From: Clostridia bacterium
GTDB lineage: Bacteria; Bacillota; Clostridia; Christensenellales; Aristaeellaceae
NCBI GenBank assembly: GCA_900759005.1
Contig: CAAEUQ010000144.1
Coordinates: forward strand, 1 to 20,517
Reading direction: 5' to 3'
DNA: 20,517 bases
Of this stretch, positions 6,791 to 15,314 are shown in pieces. The translations under genes and the position numbers were made by a program. Position 1 is the stretch's first letter, and each line of letters opens with the position of its first letter. The notes under the pieces are model-generated. The model made no database searches. It worked only from the letters and a program-made list of their open reading frames with translations, and was not told the DNA's origin.

Positions 6791-8311
6791 TTACAACTTT
6801 AGAAGAATCGCTTTGCCCGGCTCGATCGCGCGTTTGGATTCGCCCTCGCCTTCGACTTCGGCAACCGGCAGCGCGTATTTTTTGCCGATGTCCCACGCTG
6901 TCTCTCCCGCCTCCGGCCAAAAGAGTACGAGTCCAGAGCGCCGCTGAATCGGCTCTCCCTCCGTCACGTCCTGAACGACGTGCGCCGTTTTGCGCTCGCG
7001 CGTTTCAAGACTAACCGCAAGCATCGTCTTCATTTCCAGCCGGTCGCTCATCAGCGCGTTCGCCTCGGCGCTCAGCACCTGAACGGAAATCCAGCTTTCG
7101 TCGGTCAAATGTATCGGCGCGTCGATCGCAAACGGCAGTTCCGCCTGCGCGGACGCGGGCAAATCGCTGCCGCCGGGCATATACAGCACCGTCGCCTCCA
7201 GCACGCCCTCCAGCCTGTTCTTTCCGTCCTCACTCACAATGCCGCTCAACTCCGGCCGCACGCGCACGGCGACCACCGTTCCAACGCCTGGCGCATTCTC
7301 GCCGAGCAGCACCGTTCCGCGCGCGCTTTCGGTAAATTCCGCACGCTCGAAGCCGCTGCATACCGTCAGCTCGCCGATTTCAACATTCAGCGCATTTCCG
7401 GAAGTCGTATAAGCGTCCTCGAGCGCGTTTACGCTGTCGCACACATTCGCCTGAACCGCAATTCGAACCTCCGCTTCCACATTGAGCAGCGCGTCCTCGC
7501 CGCCCTCCTTCTGATCGACCTGCGATTGGATCCTTCCGAGGGATACGCTCGCGTGCGCGTCCTTCATCAACCAGTCCGGCAATTCCATCAGGCGATCAAA
7601 TTCCAGCGGATATTTAATCAGCGCCGCGGGTCTTCCAACCACACCGCTCGAAATCAGCGATTCAACCATGACCTTACCCTTAACGCGCAGCCCACCCAGC
7701 TCCGCTTCGGCGCTCTCGATCGTCGCCGCGCCCCAGTCCATCAACGACGTGCGCGCGTCCAACGCCACCGGCAGCGCGATTTCACCCTTGACGAGTACGT
7801 CCGCGTCCGTATCCGCCGCGAGCTTGCATGAGCGGAGTTCGCCATAGACCGTCTGAATATCCTCCACGCCGGAAATTGCGTCGATCATCTCCGTCTGGCG
7901 CAGCTGAAGCACCTGTGCGCGCAGCCCGCACGTAATCAGGAACACCATATGCCCGTTTTCATATTTGGATTCGACGTGTTCAACCTGCGCGTTTACGCGC
8001 ACGAGCATTCCCGGCGCCGCGCCGGAAACCTCGATCACCTGGCTGAGCGTCGCCTGCGCAGTCAGCGCGCGCAGCGTCGTCTCCTCGCCCTGCCGGTAAA
8101 CCGCCTGGCAATACGCCGTGCCGTCCAGCACCACGCGATCGGTCTGCACATCCGCGCCCGTAACCGAAAGGCTCGCTTCCGAAAGCAGCGGCTCAATCGC
8201 CTCGCGTCCCGCGCCCGGCACCAGCGTTTCCGCACGAATCAGCGCCTGTGAATACTGCGCGCCGATCAGCGTCTCCACTTCGATGGTCTTTTTGCTCGTT
8301 TCCAGCGCCAT
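6791..8311 (-). CDS. sipL: SipL-like spore morphogenesis protein (SPOCS/DUF3794 repeats, LysM)
   Basis: A 506-residue protein whose length and architecture match SipL, the SpoIVA-interacting protein needed for coat assembly around the clostridial forespore. Repeated SPOCS (DUF3794) beta-rich units are seen, for example DRVVLDGTAYCQAVYRQGEE near the N-terminus, CKLAADTDADVLVKGEIALP in the middle and a further copy near NRLEGVLEATVLYMPGG. The C-terminus (SGLVLFWPEAGETAWDIGKK and on) is a LysM-like domain, the part that binds SpoIVA in C. difficile SipL. The start at 8309-8311 has GGGAGG 8 bases upstream. It lies 63 bases after thrB in the same direction, but an inverted repeat over its ribosome binding site and a sporulation-like -10 suggest separate expression. 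Assignment to sipL rather than another SPOCS paralogue rests on the LysM end. Confidence 0.85.
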   Translation of the reverse strand: MALETSKKTIEVETLIGAQYSQALIRAETLVPGAGREAIEPLLSEASLSVTGADVQTDRVVLDGTAYCQAVYRQGEETTLRALTAQATLSQVIEVSGAAPGMLVRVNAQVEHVESKYENGHMVFLITCGLRAQVLQLRQTEMIDAISGVEDIQTVYGELRSCKLAADTDADVLVKGEIALPVALDARTSLMDWGAATIESAEAELGGLRVKGKVMVESLISSGVVGRPAALIKYPLEFDRLMELPDWLMKDAHASVSLGRIQSQVDQKEGGEDALLNVEAEVRIAVQANVCDSVNALEDAYTTSGNALNVEIGELTVCSGFERAEFTESARGTVLLGENAPGVGTVVAVRVRPELSGIVSEDGKNRLEGVLEATVLYMPGGSDLPASAQAELPFAIDAPIHLTDESWISVQVLSAEANALMSDRLEMKTMLAVSLETRERKTAHVVQDVTEGEPIQRRSGLVLFWPEAGETAWDIGKKYALPVAEVEGEGESKRAIEPGKAILLKL

Positions 8312-8315
8312 AGAA

Positions 8316-8367
8316 AATCCCTCCCGTCGCACTCGCTGGTCTATGCTATGCGTTTTCGGGAGGGATT
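8316..8367 (-). promoter_or_regulatory. Inverted repeat that can bury the sipL ribosome binding site
   Basis: Read on the minus strand, AATCCCTCCCG (8367-8357) is the exact complement of CGGGAGGGATT (8326-8316), which contains the sipL GGGAGG. Inside, CGCA and TGCG can add four more pairs, leaving a 17-base loop. TTCT and then ATG follow the 3' arm. In mRNA coming from thrCB the hairpin would hide the ribosome binding site; with the short T-run it could also act as a weak terminator. Confidence 0.65.
8342..8350 (-). promoter_or_regulatory. Sporulation-type -10 motif before sipL
   Basis: The minus strand reads CATAGCATA, which fits the CATAnnnT -10 of sigma-E (and the CATAnnnTA of sigma-K). 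It sits 31 bases before the ATG, giving a leader of about 24 bases with the GGGAGG in it. The -35 region is not convincing. sipL is sigma-E-dependent in C. difficile, which fits. Confidence 0.4.
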
Positions 8368-8374
8368 AGAATTG

Positions 8375-9268
8375 TCAGCGAAGTTCCTCGACCTGAGCGC
8401 CGCAGCGATCGGGATTCAAATGAAGCACCCGCCAGCCATACGGGGAATCGGCAAGCTTTTTGCGAATGCCTTCGGCGATTGTCTCGGCGTTTTCGCCGTC
8501 CGCAACTGCGAGACAGGTAGACCCCGAGCCGCTGATGCAGAACGCCGCCGCGCCGGATTCCATCGCCGCCCGACGCGCGCGATCGCAATCGTCAATCAGC
8601 TTCTCTCGATACGGCTGATGCAGGCGATCCGTCATCGCATGGGCAATCAGATTCAAATCGCCCGTTTCCATCGCGCGAATCAGCACCGCAACGCGGCTTA
8701 AATTGAAAATCGCATCGTCCATCGGCACGCATTCGGGCAGCGCGCGGCGCATATCGCTCGTCTTCGTTTCAAAATCCGGAATCATCGCGATGAATCCGAT
8801 GTTTTCGCCGATCGGGACCTCCGCCGTTACCGGTTTTCCGTCTTCCATAAACGACGCGCGCATTCCGCCGAGCATTGCGGGGGCGGCGTTGTCCGGATGC
8901 CCTTCGAGCTCAACTGCGAGTGCAAGGCATTCATCCGGCTTCAGCAAATTTCCGTTCAGCGCATTCGCCGCAAGAACGCCGCCGACCGAGAGCGTCGCGC
9001 TCGAACCCAGACCGCGGGACACGGGCACTTCGGTATTCAGCCGCACGTGAATCGGCGATTCGGAAACGCCCATTGCGCGCTCCGCACGGCGAAACGCGCG
9101 AACGAACAGATTGTCTTCATTACGATATTGCTCGTCGCAACCCTCAATCCAAAGCCCTGAATCGATCTTTTCACATTCAAAACGTGCATACAGCGAAAGC
9201 GCACAGCCGAGCGAATCAAAACCGGGGCCCAGATTGGCGGTCGTCGCCGGAACGATTACGCGAATCAT
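8375..9268 (-). CDS. thrB: Homoserine kinase
   Basis: A 297-residue GHMP kinase that phosphorylates homoserine with ATP to O-phosphohomoserine, the substrate of the adjacent threonine synthase. The N-terminal PATTANLGPGFDSLG is the family start. The ATP-binding glycine loop is PVSRGLGSSAT (82-92), EGHPDN (122-127) is conserved in homoserine kinases, and SGSGST (246-251) is the third GHMP motif. The length is normal. Its ATG overlaps the thrC stop as ATGA, so translation is coupled to thrC. Confidence 0.95.
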   Translation of the reverse strand: MIRVIVPATTANLGPGFDSLGCALSLYARFECEKIDSGLWIEGCDEQYRNEDNLFVRAFRRAERAMGVSESPIHVRLNTEVPVSRGLGSSATLSVGGVLAANALNGNLLKPDECLALAVELEGHPDNAAPAMLGGMRASFMEDGKPVTAEVPIGENIGFIAMIPDFETKTSDMRRALPECVPMDDAIFNLSRVAVLIRAMETGDLNLIAHAMTDRLHQPYREKLIDDCDRARRAAMESGAAAFCISGSGSTCLAVADGENAETIAEGIRKKLADSPYGWRVLHLNPDRCGAQVEELR

Positions 9269-10746
9269 GCCTTCACCGCTTTCTGAACATATTCAAGCAG
9301 CGCGCCCTTTTCGACGCAATCGGTAAACCGCGCCTTCTGATCGCGCAGCGCCGCGAGATTTTTCGGGACCGGAACGCCCGTCATGGCATTCAGCGCGTCC
9401 ATTGCCTCAAAGCCGTTCTCGATCACCTTTCCCGAAATCGATTCCAGCACGTCGCGCGAGAATTTGTACGGCGATGCGGTTGCCAGAACGACCGTCGCCA
9501 GCCCGTTATCCGCTTCCTTGCGGAACTGCTCCATCGCCGACCACGCGACGGCGGTATGCGGATCGAGCAGATAGCGCTCGCTTTCCCAGACGCGGCGAAT
9601 CGTATGCGCGCACATCGCGTCGCTCGCGCAATACGCGTCGAACCGGCGATGCATCGCGTCTACGAGCGATTCCGGCGCCTGATACGCGCCTTCGTCGTTC
9701 AGCGAGGCCATCAGACGCGCGACCAGCTTCGTATCGCCGCCGGACGCGAGATAGAGATAGCGCTCGAGATTGCTGGAAACGAGAATATCCATCGACGGCG
9801 AAATCGTCTTATGGAACGCTCTGCGGCGATCATAGCAGCCGGTGCGGATGAAATCCGTCAGCACGTTATTCGCGTTTGACGCGCAGATCAGCTTGCCAAC
9901 CGGAAGCCCCATGCGCCGCGCAAATTCACCGGCGAGAATATCGCCGAAATTGCCCGTCGGTACGACGAAATTCACTTCGTCGCCCAGCGCAATCGCGCCG
10001 GTCAGCACGAGATCGGCATACGCCTTATAATAATAAGCGACCTGCGGCGCAAGCCTGCCCAGATTGATCGAATTCGCACTGGAAAGCCTTACGCCGCTCT
10101 CCTTCGCCCAGCCCTCGCGCCGGTCGGACGCGAAAATCTGCTTAACGCCCGTCTGCGCGTCGTCGAAATTGCCCTTGATCGCGCAGACGCGAACGTTTTT
10201 GCCCTTTTGCGTAACCATTTGCGCGCGCTGAACGTCGCTTACGCCGCCGTCCGGATAGAACACGATGATTCGCGTGCCCGGCACGTCGTGAAAGCCTTCG
10301 AGCGCAGCTTTGCCGGTATCGCCGCTCGTCGCGGTAAGAATCACGATGTCCTCCGTTACGCCGAGCTTTTCCTTCGACGCGGTAATCAATCGCGGCAATA
10401 CGGAGAGCGCCACATCCTTAAACGCCGAGGTCGGCCCGCGGAACAGCTCGAGCACATAGGCGCTTCCAACCTGCGCGACCGGCGTCAGATCGTCTGTTTC
10501 AAATTTGTTCTTATAAGCGCTTTCGATCAGCGCGTGCATCTCGCTTTCGCCGAAGCCCGGAAGCAATCTGCCGACGACTGCCGAAGAAATATCGACGGCG
10601 GACATCGTGAGCGTTTCTGCGGGATTCAGGCGAATTTCCGAAAAATCATCCGGAACGTACAGCCCGCCGTCCGGCGCAATGCCCGCAAGCACCGCCTCGG
10701 GCGCGGTCGCGATATGGTTCTCCGAACGTGTGGAACAAATCTTCAT
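9265..10746 (-). CDS. thrC: Threonine synthase
   Basis: A 493-residue PLP enzyme that converts O-phosphohomoserine to threonine. It is the long bacterial form: the N-terminal domain starts MKICSTRSEN and contains APDGGLYVP, the PLP lysine is K110 in PTSAFKDVAL, and TSGDTGKA (140-147) binds the cofactor phosphate. The start at 10744-10746 is chosen for GGGGAG at about 6 bases and for family homology; the frame continues 19 codons upstream through the promoter region. It is the first gene of thrC-thrB and is divergent from hom. Confidence 0.95.
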   Translation of the reverse strand: MKICSTRSENHIATAPEAVLAGIAPDGGLYVPDDFSEIRLNPAETLTMSAVDISSAVVGRLLPGFGESEMHALIESAYKNKFETDDLTPVAQVGSAYVLELFRGPTSAFKDVALSVLPRLITASKEKLGVTEDIVILTATSGDTGKAALEGFHDVPGTRIIVFYPDGGVSDVQRAQMVTQKGKNVRVCAIKGNFDDAQTGVKQIFASDRREGWAKESGVRLSSANSINLGRLAPQVAYYYKAYADLVLTGAIALGDEVNFVVPTGNFGDILAGEFARRMGLPVGKLICASNANNVLTDFIRTGCYDRRRAFHKTISPSMDILVSSNLERYLYLASGGDTKLVARLMASLNDEGAYQAPESLVDAMHRRFDAYCASDAMCAHTIRRVWESERYLLDPHTAVAWSAMEQFRKEADNGLATVVLATASPYKFSRDVLESISGKVIENGFEAMDALNAMTGVPVPKNLAALRDQKARFTDCVEKGALLEYVQKAVKA

Positions 10747-10766
10747 GGTTTTCTCCCCCTTTATCT

Positions 10767-10795
10767 TTGACATTCTGCTGATTCTATGATATAGT
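10767..10795 (+). promoter_or_regulatory. Strong sigma-A promoter of hom-asd
   Basis: TTGACA (10767-10772, perfect -35) and TATAGT (10790-10795) are 17 bases apart. Transcription should start near 10802, leaving a leader of about 80 bases before hom. It overlaps the thrC promoter on the other strand. Confidence 0.75.
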
Positions 10796-10814
10796 GTATT
10801 CATATCGGAAACAA
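10786..10814 (-). promoter_or_regulatory. Candidate sigma-A promoter of thrC-thrB
   Basis: On the minus strand TTGTTT (10809-10814) and TATCAT (10786-10791) are 17 bases apart, with a start expected near 10779. Its -10 shares two base pairs with the -10 of the hom promoter. Confidence 0.6.
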
Positions 10815-10882
10815 GTGTTTTCTCTAAAAATACACATTAATTCCTGATGACAGCCGTCGGAAGGAAAAAAGGCAGTGATTGC

Positions 10883-12043
10883 ATGAAAATTGGTTTGCTG
10901 GGCATGGGCGTTGTCGGCGGCGGCGTAATGGAGCAGCTCGCCGAACGCGCGGATATTCAGGTAAAGCGCGTGCTGGCGCGCAGACCCCGTCCGGAACTGG
11001 GGGCGCTTCAGGCGCAGTCTTTCGATGAAATCCTCGCAGATCCGGAGATCGACACGATCGTCGAAGTCATCGGCGGCATGGATCCGGCATATGATAACGT
11101 GCTGCGCTCGCTTCAGGCGGGCAAAAACGTGGTTTCCGCAAACAAATGGATGCTGTCGTATCATTTGGAGGAGCTTCTGTCGCTGGCGGAACTGCGCGGC
11201 GTTCAGCTGAAATACTCCGCAAGCGTCGGCGGCGGAATTCCGTTTCTGTTCAATCTCGCGCGGCTTCGGCACGCGGATACGGTCGACGCGATTTCCGGCA
11301 TCGTAAATGGAACGACAAATCTGATACTCGACACGATGCAGACGGAGGACGCTGACTTTGCGGACGTGCTCGCGCGGGCGCAGCGCGCCGGTTATGCCGA
11401 AGCGGATCCGAGTGCGGACGTCGACGGGCTGGACGCTCGTTCGAAGCTGTGCATCGCCGCGTCGCTGGCATTCGGGCAATTCCTGAATCCGGAGGAAATC
11501 AACGTCGAAGGCATTCGCCGAATCACGATTCAGGATGTAGCGGCGTTTCGAAAGCTCAATCGGGTCTGCCGCCTGATCGTGTGCGCCGAGCGGCTTTCCG
11601 GCGGCAAAATCTGCGCGTTTGTAGAGCCGACGCTGGTGGCGCAGACCGATCCGGAAGCATCCGTTCACCGCAACGACAATCTGATCAGCCTGATCGGCAG
11701 GCGCGTGGGGCTTCAGTCGTTCTTCGGCCAGGGCGCGGGCAGAAATCCGACCGCCGCAAACGTGGTCGCCGACCTGAACGATATTGCAACCGGCGTTTGC
11801 CCGCTTTCGAGCGCGCCGATTTCCGGTCATGCACTGATCGACAATTCGTTGTGCGAGCACCGCTATTTCGTTCGCACAAAGTCGCGCCTGAGCATTCCGG
11901 CGGAAAAGCTGCGCGGCGCAGGCGATTCAAGTCTGTATCTGACGTATCCGATCTCGGTTAGCCGCATGCACGCGCTCGCCGCTTCCCTGAGAATGCGCGA
12001 TGAAAATCTGTTCTTCGCAGGCGTGCGTGGATTGGATGAATGA
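10883..12043 (+). CDS. hom: Homoserine dehydrogenase, short form without ACT domain
   Basis: A 386-residue oxidoreductase that reduces aspartate semialdehyde to homoserine with NAD(P)H. The Rossmann start is GLLGMGVVGGGV (4-15), VSANK (84-88) lies in the cofactor domain, GIVNGTTN (139-146) begins the substrate domain, and GYAEADPSADVDGLDARSK (170-188) is the family signature, with D184 and K188 spaced like the catalytic Asp-Lys pair of yeast enzyme. Most bacterial forms are about 430 residues with a C-terminal ACT domain for threonine feedback; here the protein ends soon after the catalytic domain and shows none. The ribosome binding site is weak (AAAGG about 10 bases before the ATG). asd follows after 12 bases. 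Confidence 0.93.
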   Translation: MKIGLLGMGVVGGGVMEQLAERADIQVKRVLARRPRPELGALQAQSFDEILADPEIDTIVEVIGGMDPAYDNVLRSLQAGKNVVSANKWMLSYHLEELLSLAELRGVQLKYSASVGGGIPFLFNLARLRHADTVDAISGIVNGTTNLILDTMQTEDADFADVLARAQRAGYAEADPSADVDGLDARSKLCIAASLAFGQFLNPEEINVEGIRRITIQDVAAFRKLNRVCRLIVCAERLSGGKICAFVEPTLVAQTDPEASVHRNDNLISLIGRRVGLQSFFGQGAGRNPTAANVVADLNDIATGVCPLSSAPISGHALIDNSLCEHRYFVRTKSRLSIPAEKLRGAGDSSLYLTYPISVSRMHALAASLRMRDENLFFAGVRGLDE

Positions 12044-12055
12044 GGAGGTTTTCAT

Positions 12056-13057
12056 ATGAGGAAATATAACATCGCCGTGCTGGGCGCTACCGGCGCGGTG
12101 GGCAGGGAAATGCTGAAGGTGCTCTTCGAGCGCCGTTTCCCGATTCAGAACATTCGCGCGCTGGCGAGCGCGCGCAGCGCGGGCTCGCACGTACCGTTTG
12201 GCGATCGGGAACTGATCGTTGAAGAAGCGACGGATGCGTCGTTTGCCGGAATGGACATCGTACTCGGCGCGGCGCAGGCGGATCTGGCACGCAAATTTGC
12301 GCCGGCGATTGTAAAATCCGGCGCGGTATTCATCGACAATTCCAGCGCATTTCGAATGAATGACGACGTTCCGCTGATCGTTCCGGAAATCAACGCTTTG
12401 GACGCGAAGAAGCATCACGGAATCATTTCGAATCCGAACTGCTCCACGATCATCACGCTGACGGCAATTGCGGCGCTAAATCACATTTCGCCGGTACAAA
12501 CGCTGGTTGCATCGACGTATCAGGCGGTTTCCGGCGCGGGCGCAGCGGGACTTGCGGAGCTGGAGGAACAGGTGCGCGATTACGCGGCGGGCAAATCGCT
12601 TTCGATTCGCGCATTCCCGTATCAGATCGCGTTCAACGTGCTGCCCCAGATCGGCTCCGATTCCGGAAACGGCTACACGACCGAAGAAATGAAAATGCAG
12701 AACGAGGGCAGAAAGATTCTGCATTTGCCCGAGCTGCGCGCAACCTGTACGTGCGTGCGCGTTCCGGTGCTGCGCTCGCATTCCATCAGCGTAACGCTTG
12801 TGACAGAGCGGAAGATTTCCGTATCCGAGGCGCGCGAAGCGATCGCGAACGCGCCGGGCTGCAAGCTGACCGATGATCTTGAATCGAAGCTTTATCCCAC
12901 GCCGCTCGACACAAGCGATCAGGATCTGGTCTATGTCGGCCGCATTCGCGACGATCTGACGAACGCAAACGGGCTTACGCTGTTCTGCTGCGGCGACCAG
13001 ATTCGTAAGGGCGCGGCAACGAACGCGGTTCAAATTGCGGAGCTGCTCGCGGAATAA
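12056..13057 (+). CDS. asd: Aspartate-semialdehyde dehydrogenase
   Basis: A 333-residue cytosolic enzyme that reduces beta-aspartyl phosphate to aspartate semialdehyde with NADPH, the branch point to lysine, methionine and threonine. GATGAVG (10-16) binds the cofactor, FIDNSSAFRM (92-101) is conserved, SNPNCST holds the catalytic C129, and QAVSGAG follows. Length is normal and no change is seen in key residues. GGAGG stands 8 bases before the ATG, and it is the second gene of the hom-asd unit, supplying the Hom substrate. Confidence 0.95.
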   Translation: MRKYNIAVLGATGAVGREMLKVLFERRFPIQNIRALASARSAGSHVPFGDRELIVEEATDASFAGMDIVLGAAQADLARKFAPAIVKSGAVFIDNSSAFRMNDDVPLIVPEINALDAKKHHGIISNPNCSTIITLTAIAALNHISPVQTLVASTYQAVSGAGAAGLAELEEQVRDYAAGKSLSIRAFPYQIAFNVLPQIGSDSGNGYTTEEMKMQNEGRKILHLPELRATCTCVRVPVLRSHSISVTLVTERKISVSEAREAIANAPGCKLTDDLESKLYPTPLDTSDQDLVYVGRIRDDLTNANGLTLFCCGDQIRKGAATNAVQIAELLAE

Positions 13058-13067
13058 CGCTTACTCT

Positions 13068-13097
13068 GGCGGAAGACGTTTGTCTTCCGCCTTCTTC
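13068..13097 (+). terminator. Hairpin between asd and the GH32 gene
   Basis: GGCGGAAGAC (13068-13077) pairs perfectly with GTCTTCCGCC (13082-13091) around a GTTT loop, followed by TTCTTC. The weak T-run suggests a partial terminator allowing some read-through. The GH32 ribosome binding site begins right after it. Confidence 0.65.
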
Positions 13098-13110
13098 AAA
13101 GGAGGATATT

Positions 13111-14391
13111 ATGTCTGAGCATACGTATGCGCCGCGCTATCATATTTACGCCGGCAGCGGCTGGATCAACGACCCGAACGGGCTGATTTACATCGGCGGC
13201 AAATTTCATGCGTTTTATCAGTTCTATCCGGACGCGCCCGAATGGGGGCCGATGCACTGGGGACACGTTTCGAGCGATGATCTCGCCCACTGGACGCGCG
13301 AACCCGTGGCGCTCAAGCCCGATCAGGATTATGAGCAGGGCTGTTTTTCCGGAAGCGCCGCGGACGATCACGGCGTTCTGACGCTCGTTTACACCGCGCA
13401 CGACGAACGCCGCGCGAACAAGGAATCGCAATGCATTGCCCGCAGCTTCGACGGCGGACATACCTTTGTGAAATCTGAATCCAATCCTGTAATCGCCGCG
13501 TCACCGGAAGGCTTCGGCGCGGATTTTCGCGACCCGAAGGTCTGGAAGCAGGGCGGCGAATGGCGAATGGTCGTCGGCTGCACGCGGAATGGGCGCGGCT
13601 GCGCGCTTCTCTATGAAAGCGCCGATCTCGTTTCGTGGCAGTATCTCGGCGTGCTCGCGGAATCGGACGGCACGCTCGGCAGTATGTGGGAATGCCCGAA
13701 TTATTGCCGCGTGGACGGGCAGGACCTGCTGATTCTTTCCCCCATGGAAATGGCCGGGCACAAGAATATCGCGCTGTTCGGAAGCTATGAAAACGATAAA
13801 ATGACGCTCGGCAGTTTTCAGGAGCTGGATCTGGGCGAGGATTTTTATGCCGCGCAGGTCTTTTCGGATGGCGATCGCGTAATCCTGATGGCGTGGATGG
13901 ATATGTGGGGCAAGCCGTACCCAAGCCAATGCGAAGGCTGGGCAGGCGCGCTGACGATTCCGCGCGTACTGCGCGTACAGAACGGCGTTCTGCTTCAGGA
14001 GCCCGCGCCGGAGCTCAAGCTGCTTCGCGAGAAAAAGCTGGACGGCGCAATCGGCAAACTGACCGGCGATTGCCTGGAGCTGCGCGTTCGCGCGCGCGGC
14101 GTATTCACATTCGCCGTATCCGATGCAAGCGGCGAGCTGATTACGCTTTCCGCCGAAAACGGACGCGCTAAACTCGTTCTCCCGTCCGGACGCATTTCGG
14201 AATCGCCGATTCCTTCCGGCGATGAAACTGAGCTGATCGTCTACGTCGATCGCTGCTCGATCGAATGCTTTGTAAACGGAATTGCATTCACCCAGCGCAT
14301 TTACCCGCGTGACCACGCGCTGAAATATGATTTTGAAGGCGAAATCGTTTTTTCCGAAGTATGGTCGCTTTCGGATGCGTTTGCAGAATAA
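13111..14391 (+). CDS. GH32 glycoside hydrolase (sucrose-6-phosphate hydrolase / beta-fructosidase type)
   Basis: A 426-residue cytosolic enzyme (no signal peptide) that should release fructose from sucrose, sucrose-6-phosphate or short fructans. The three GH32 active-site motifs are intact: WINDPNG (18-24) with nucleophile D21, FRDPK with stabiliser D141, and WECPN with acid/base E194. A five-bladed propeller should cover roughly 1-300 and a beta-sandwich the rest, somewhat shorter than ScrB enzymes of about 480 residues. AAAGGAGG stands 5 bases before the ATG. There is no sugar transporter or regulator nearby and no room for a good promoter after asd, so it may depend on read-through from hom-asd. 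Exact substrate is not decidable. Confidence 0.9.
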   Translation: MSEHTYAPRYHIYAGSGWINDPNGLIYIGGKFHAFYQFYPDAPEWGPMHWGHVSSDDLAHWTREPVALKPDQDYEQGCFSGSAADDHGVLTLVYTAHDERRANKESQCIARSFDGGHTFVKSESNPVIAASPEGFGADFRDPKVWKQGGEWRMVVGCTRNGRGCALLYESADLVSWQYLGVLAESDGTLGSMWECPNYCRVDGQDLLILSPMEMAGHKNIALFGSYENDKMTLGSFQELDLGEDFYAAQVFSDGDRVILMAWMDMWGKPYPSQCEGWAGALTIPRVLRVQNGVLLQEPAPELKLLREKKLDGAIGKLTGDCLELRVRARGVFTFAVSDASGELITLSAENGRAKLVLPSGRISESPIPSGDETELIVYVDRCSIECFVNGIAFTQRIYPRDHALKYDFEGEIVFSEVWSLSDAFAE

Positions 14392-14402
14392 CGGAGGCAA
14401 AA

Positions 14403-15233
14403 ATGCTGCACATCGGCTGTCATCTGAGCGCGTCGAAGGGCTATCTCGCAATGGGGCACGAGGCGCTTTCGATCGGCGCGGACACTTTTCAATATTTTTC
14501 CCGCAATCCGCGCGGCGGAAACGCAAAGGCGTTTGATGCAAACGACGCCTCCGCGCTGATTGCTTTCATGAACGAGCACCATTTCGCGCCCGTCGTCACG
14601 CACGCGCCGTACACGCTGAATCCCTGCGCGGCAAATCCGGATGTGCTGGATTTTGCGCGGCGCGCGCTGCGCGAGGATTTGACGCGGCTTGAGTTTTTCC
14701 CGGGGGCGCTTTACAATCTGCATCCCGGCAGTCATGTAGGTCAGGGCGTTTCGGCAGGGATTGATCGAATCGCCGAAACGCTGAACGCCGCGATGCAGGA
14801 CGGGCTTCATACGACGGTTCTGCTCGAAACGATGGCGGGCAAAGGCAGCGAAATTGGCTCGACATTCGAGGAGCTGCGCGCAATTATCGATCGAATCGCG
14901 CAGAACGAGCACGTCGGCATTTGTCTGGACACCTGCCACGTCAGTGACGCGGGCTACGACATTATTTCCGATCTCGACGGCGTGCTTACGCAGTTTGATA
15001 AGGCGATCGGTCTTTCGCGCCTGCGCGCGATTCACTTAAACGACAGCATGAATCCGCCCGGCAGCCGCAAGGATCGACATCAGAAAATCGGACAGGGCGC
15101 AATCGGCGCGGACGCATTCCGGCGAATCGTCTCACATCCGGCGCTGAAAGCGCTGCCCTTCCTGCTGGAAACACCGAACGATTTAAGCGGTTACGCCACC
15201 GAAATCCGTTTGCTGCGCGAATGGGCGGAGTAA
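14403..15233 (+). CDS. nfo: Endonuclease IV (AP endonuclease, deoxyribonuclease IV)
   Basis: A 276-residue zinc enzyme that cuts DNA 5' to abasic sites and removes blocked 3' ends in base excision repair. All nine metal ligands known from E. coli Nfo have counterparts: H67, H107 (HPGSH), E142 (LETMAGKG), D176 and H179 (CLDTCHV), H211 (HLNDS), D224 and H226 (DRHQKIG), and E256 (LLETPND). The ATG at 14403 follows GGAGG by 6 bases and starts 11 bases after the GH32 stop, so the two are co-transcribed. Length is normal. Confidence 0.95.
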   Translation: MLHIGCHLSASKGYLAMGHEALSIGADTFQYFSRNPRGGNAKAFDANDASALIAFMNEHHFAPVVTHAPYTLNPCAANPDVLDFARRALREDLTRLEFFPGALYNLHPGSHVGQGVSAGIDRIAETLNAAMQDGLHTTVLLETMAGKGSEIGSTFEELRAIIDRIAQNEHVGICLDTCHVSDAGYDIISDLDGVLTQFDKAIGLSRLRAIHLNDSMNPPGSRKDRHQKIGQGAIGADAFRRIVSHPALKALPFLLETPNDLSGYATEIRLLREWAE

Positions 15234-15314
15234 AGAGTCCACGAAAATGCAGGCGCGCTACTTTTCCTGTTTGAAATGCAGAACGACTTATACTCCGCAA
15301 ATGGTTGAAGCAAA

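Noticed and set aside
10796..10882. Riboswitch or T-box in the hom leader
   Set aside because: About 80 bases with no T-box core, no stable stem and no terminator, so nothing supports it.
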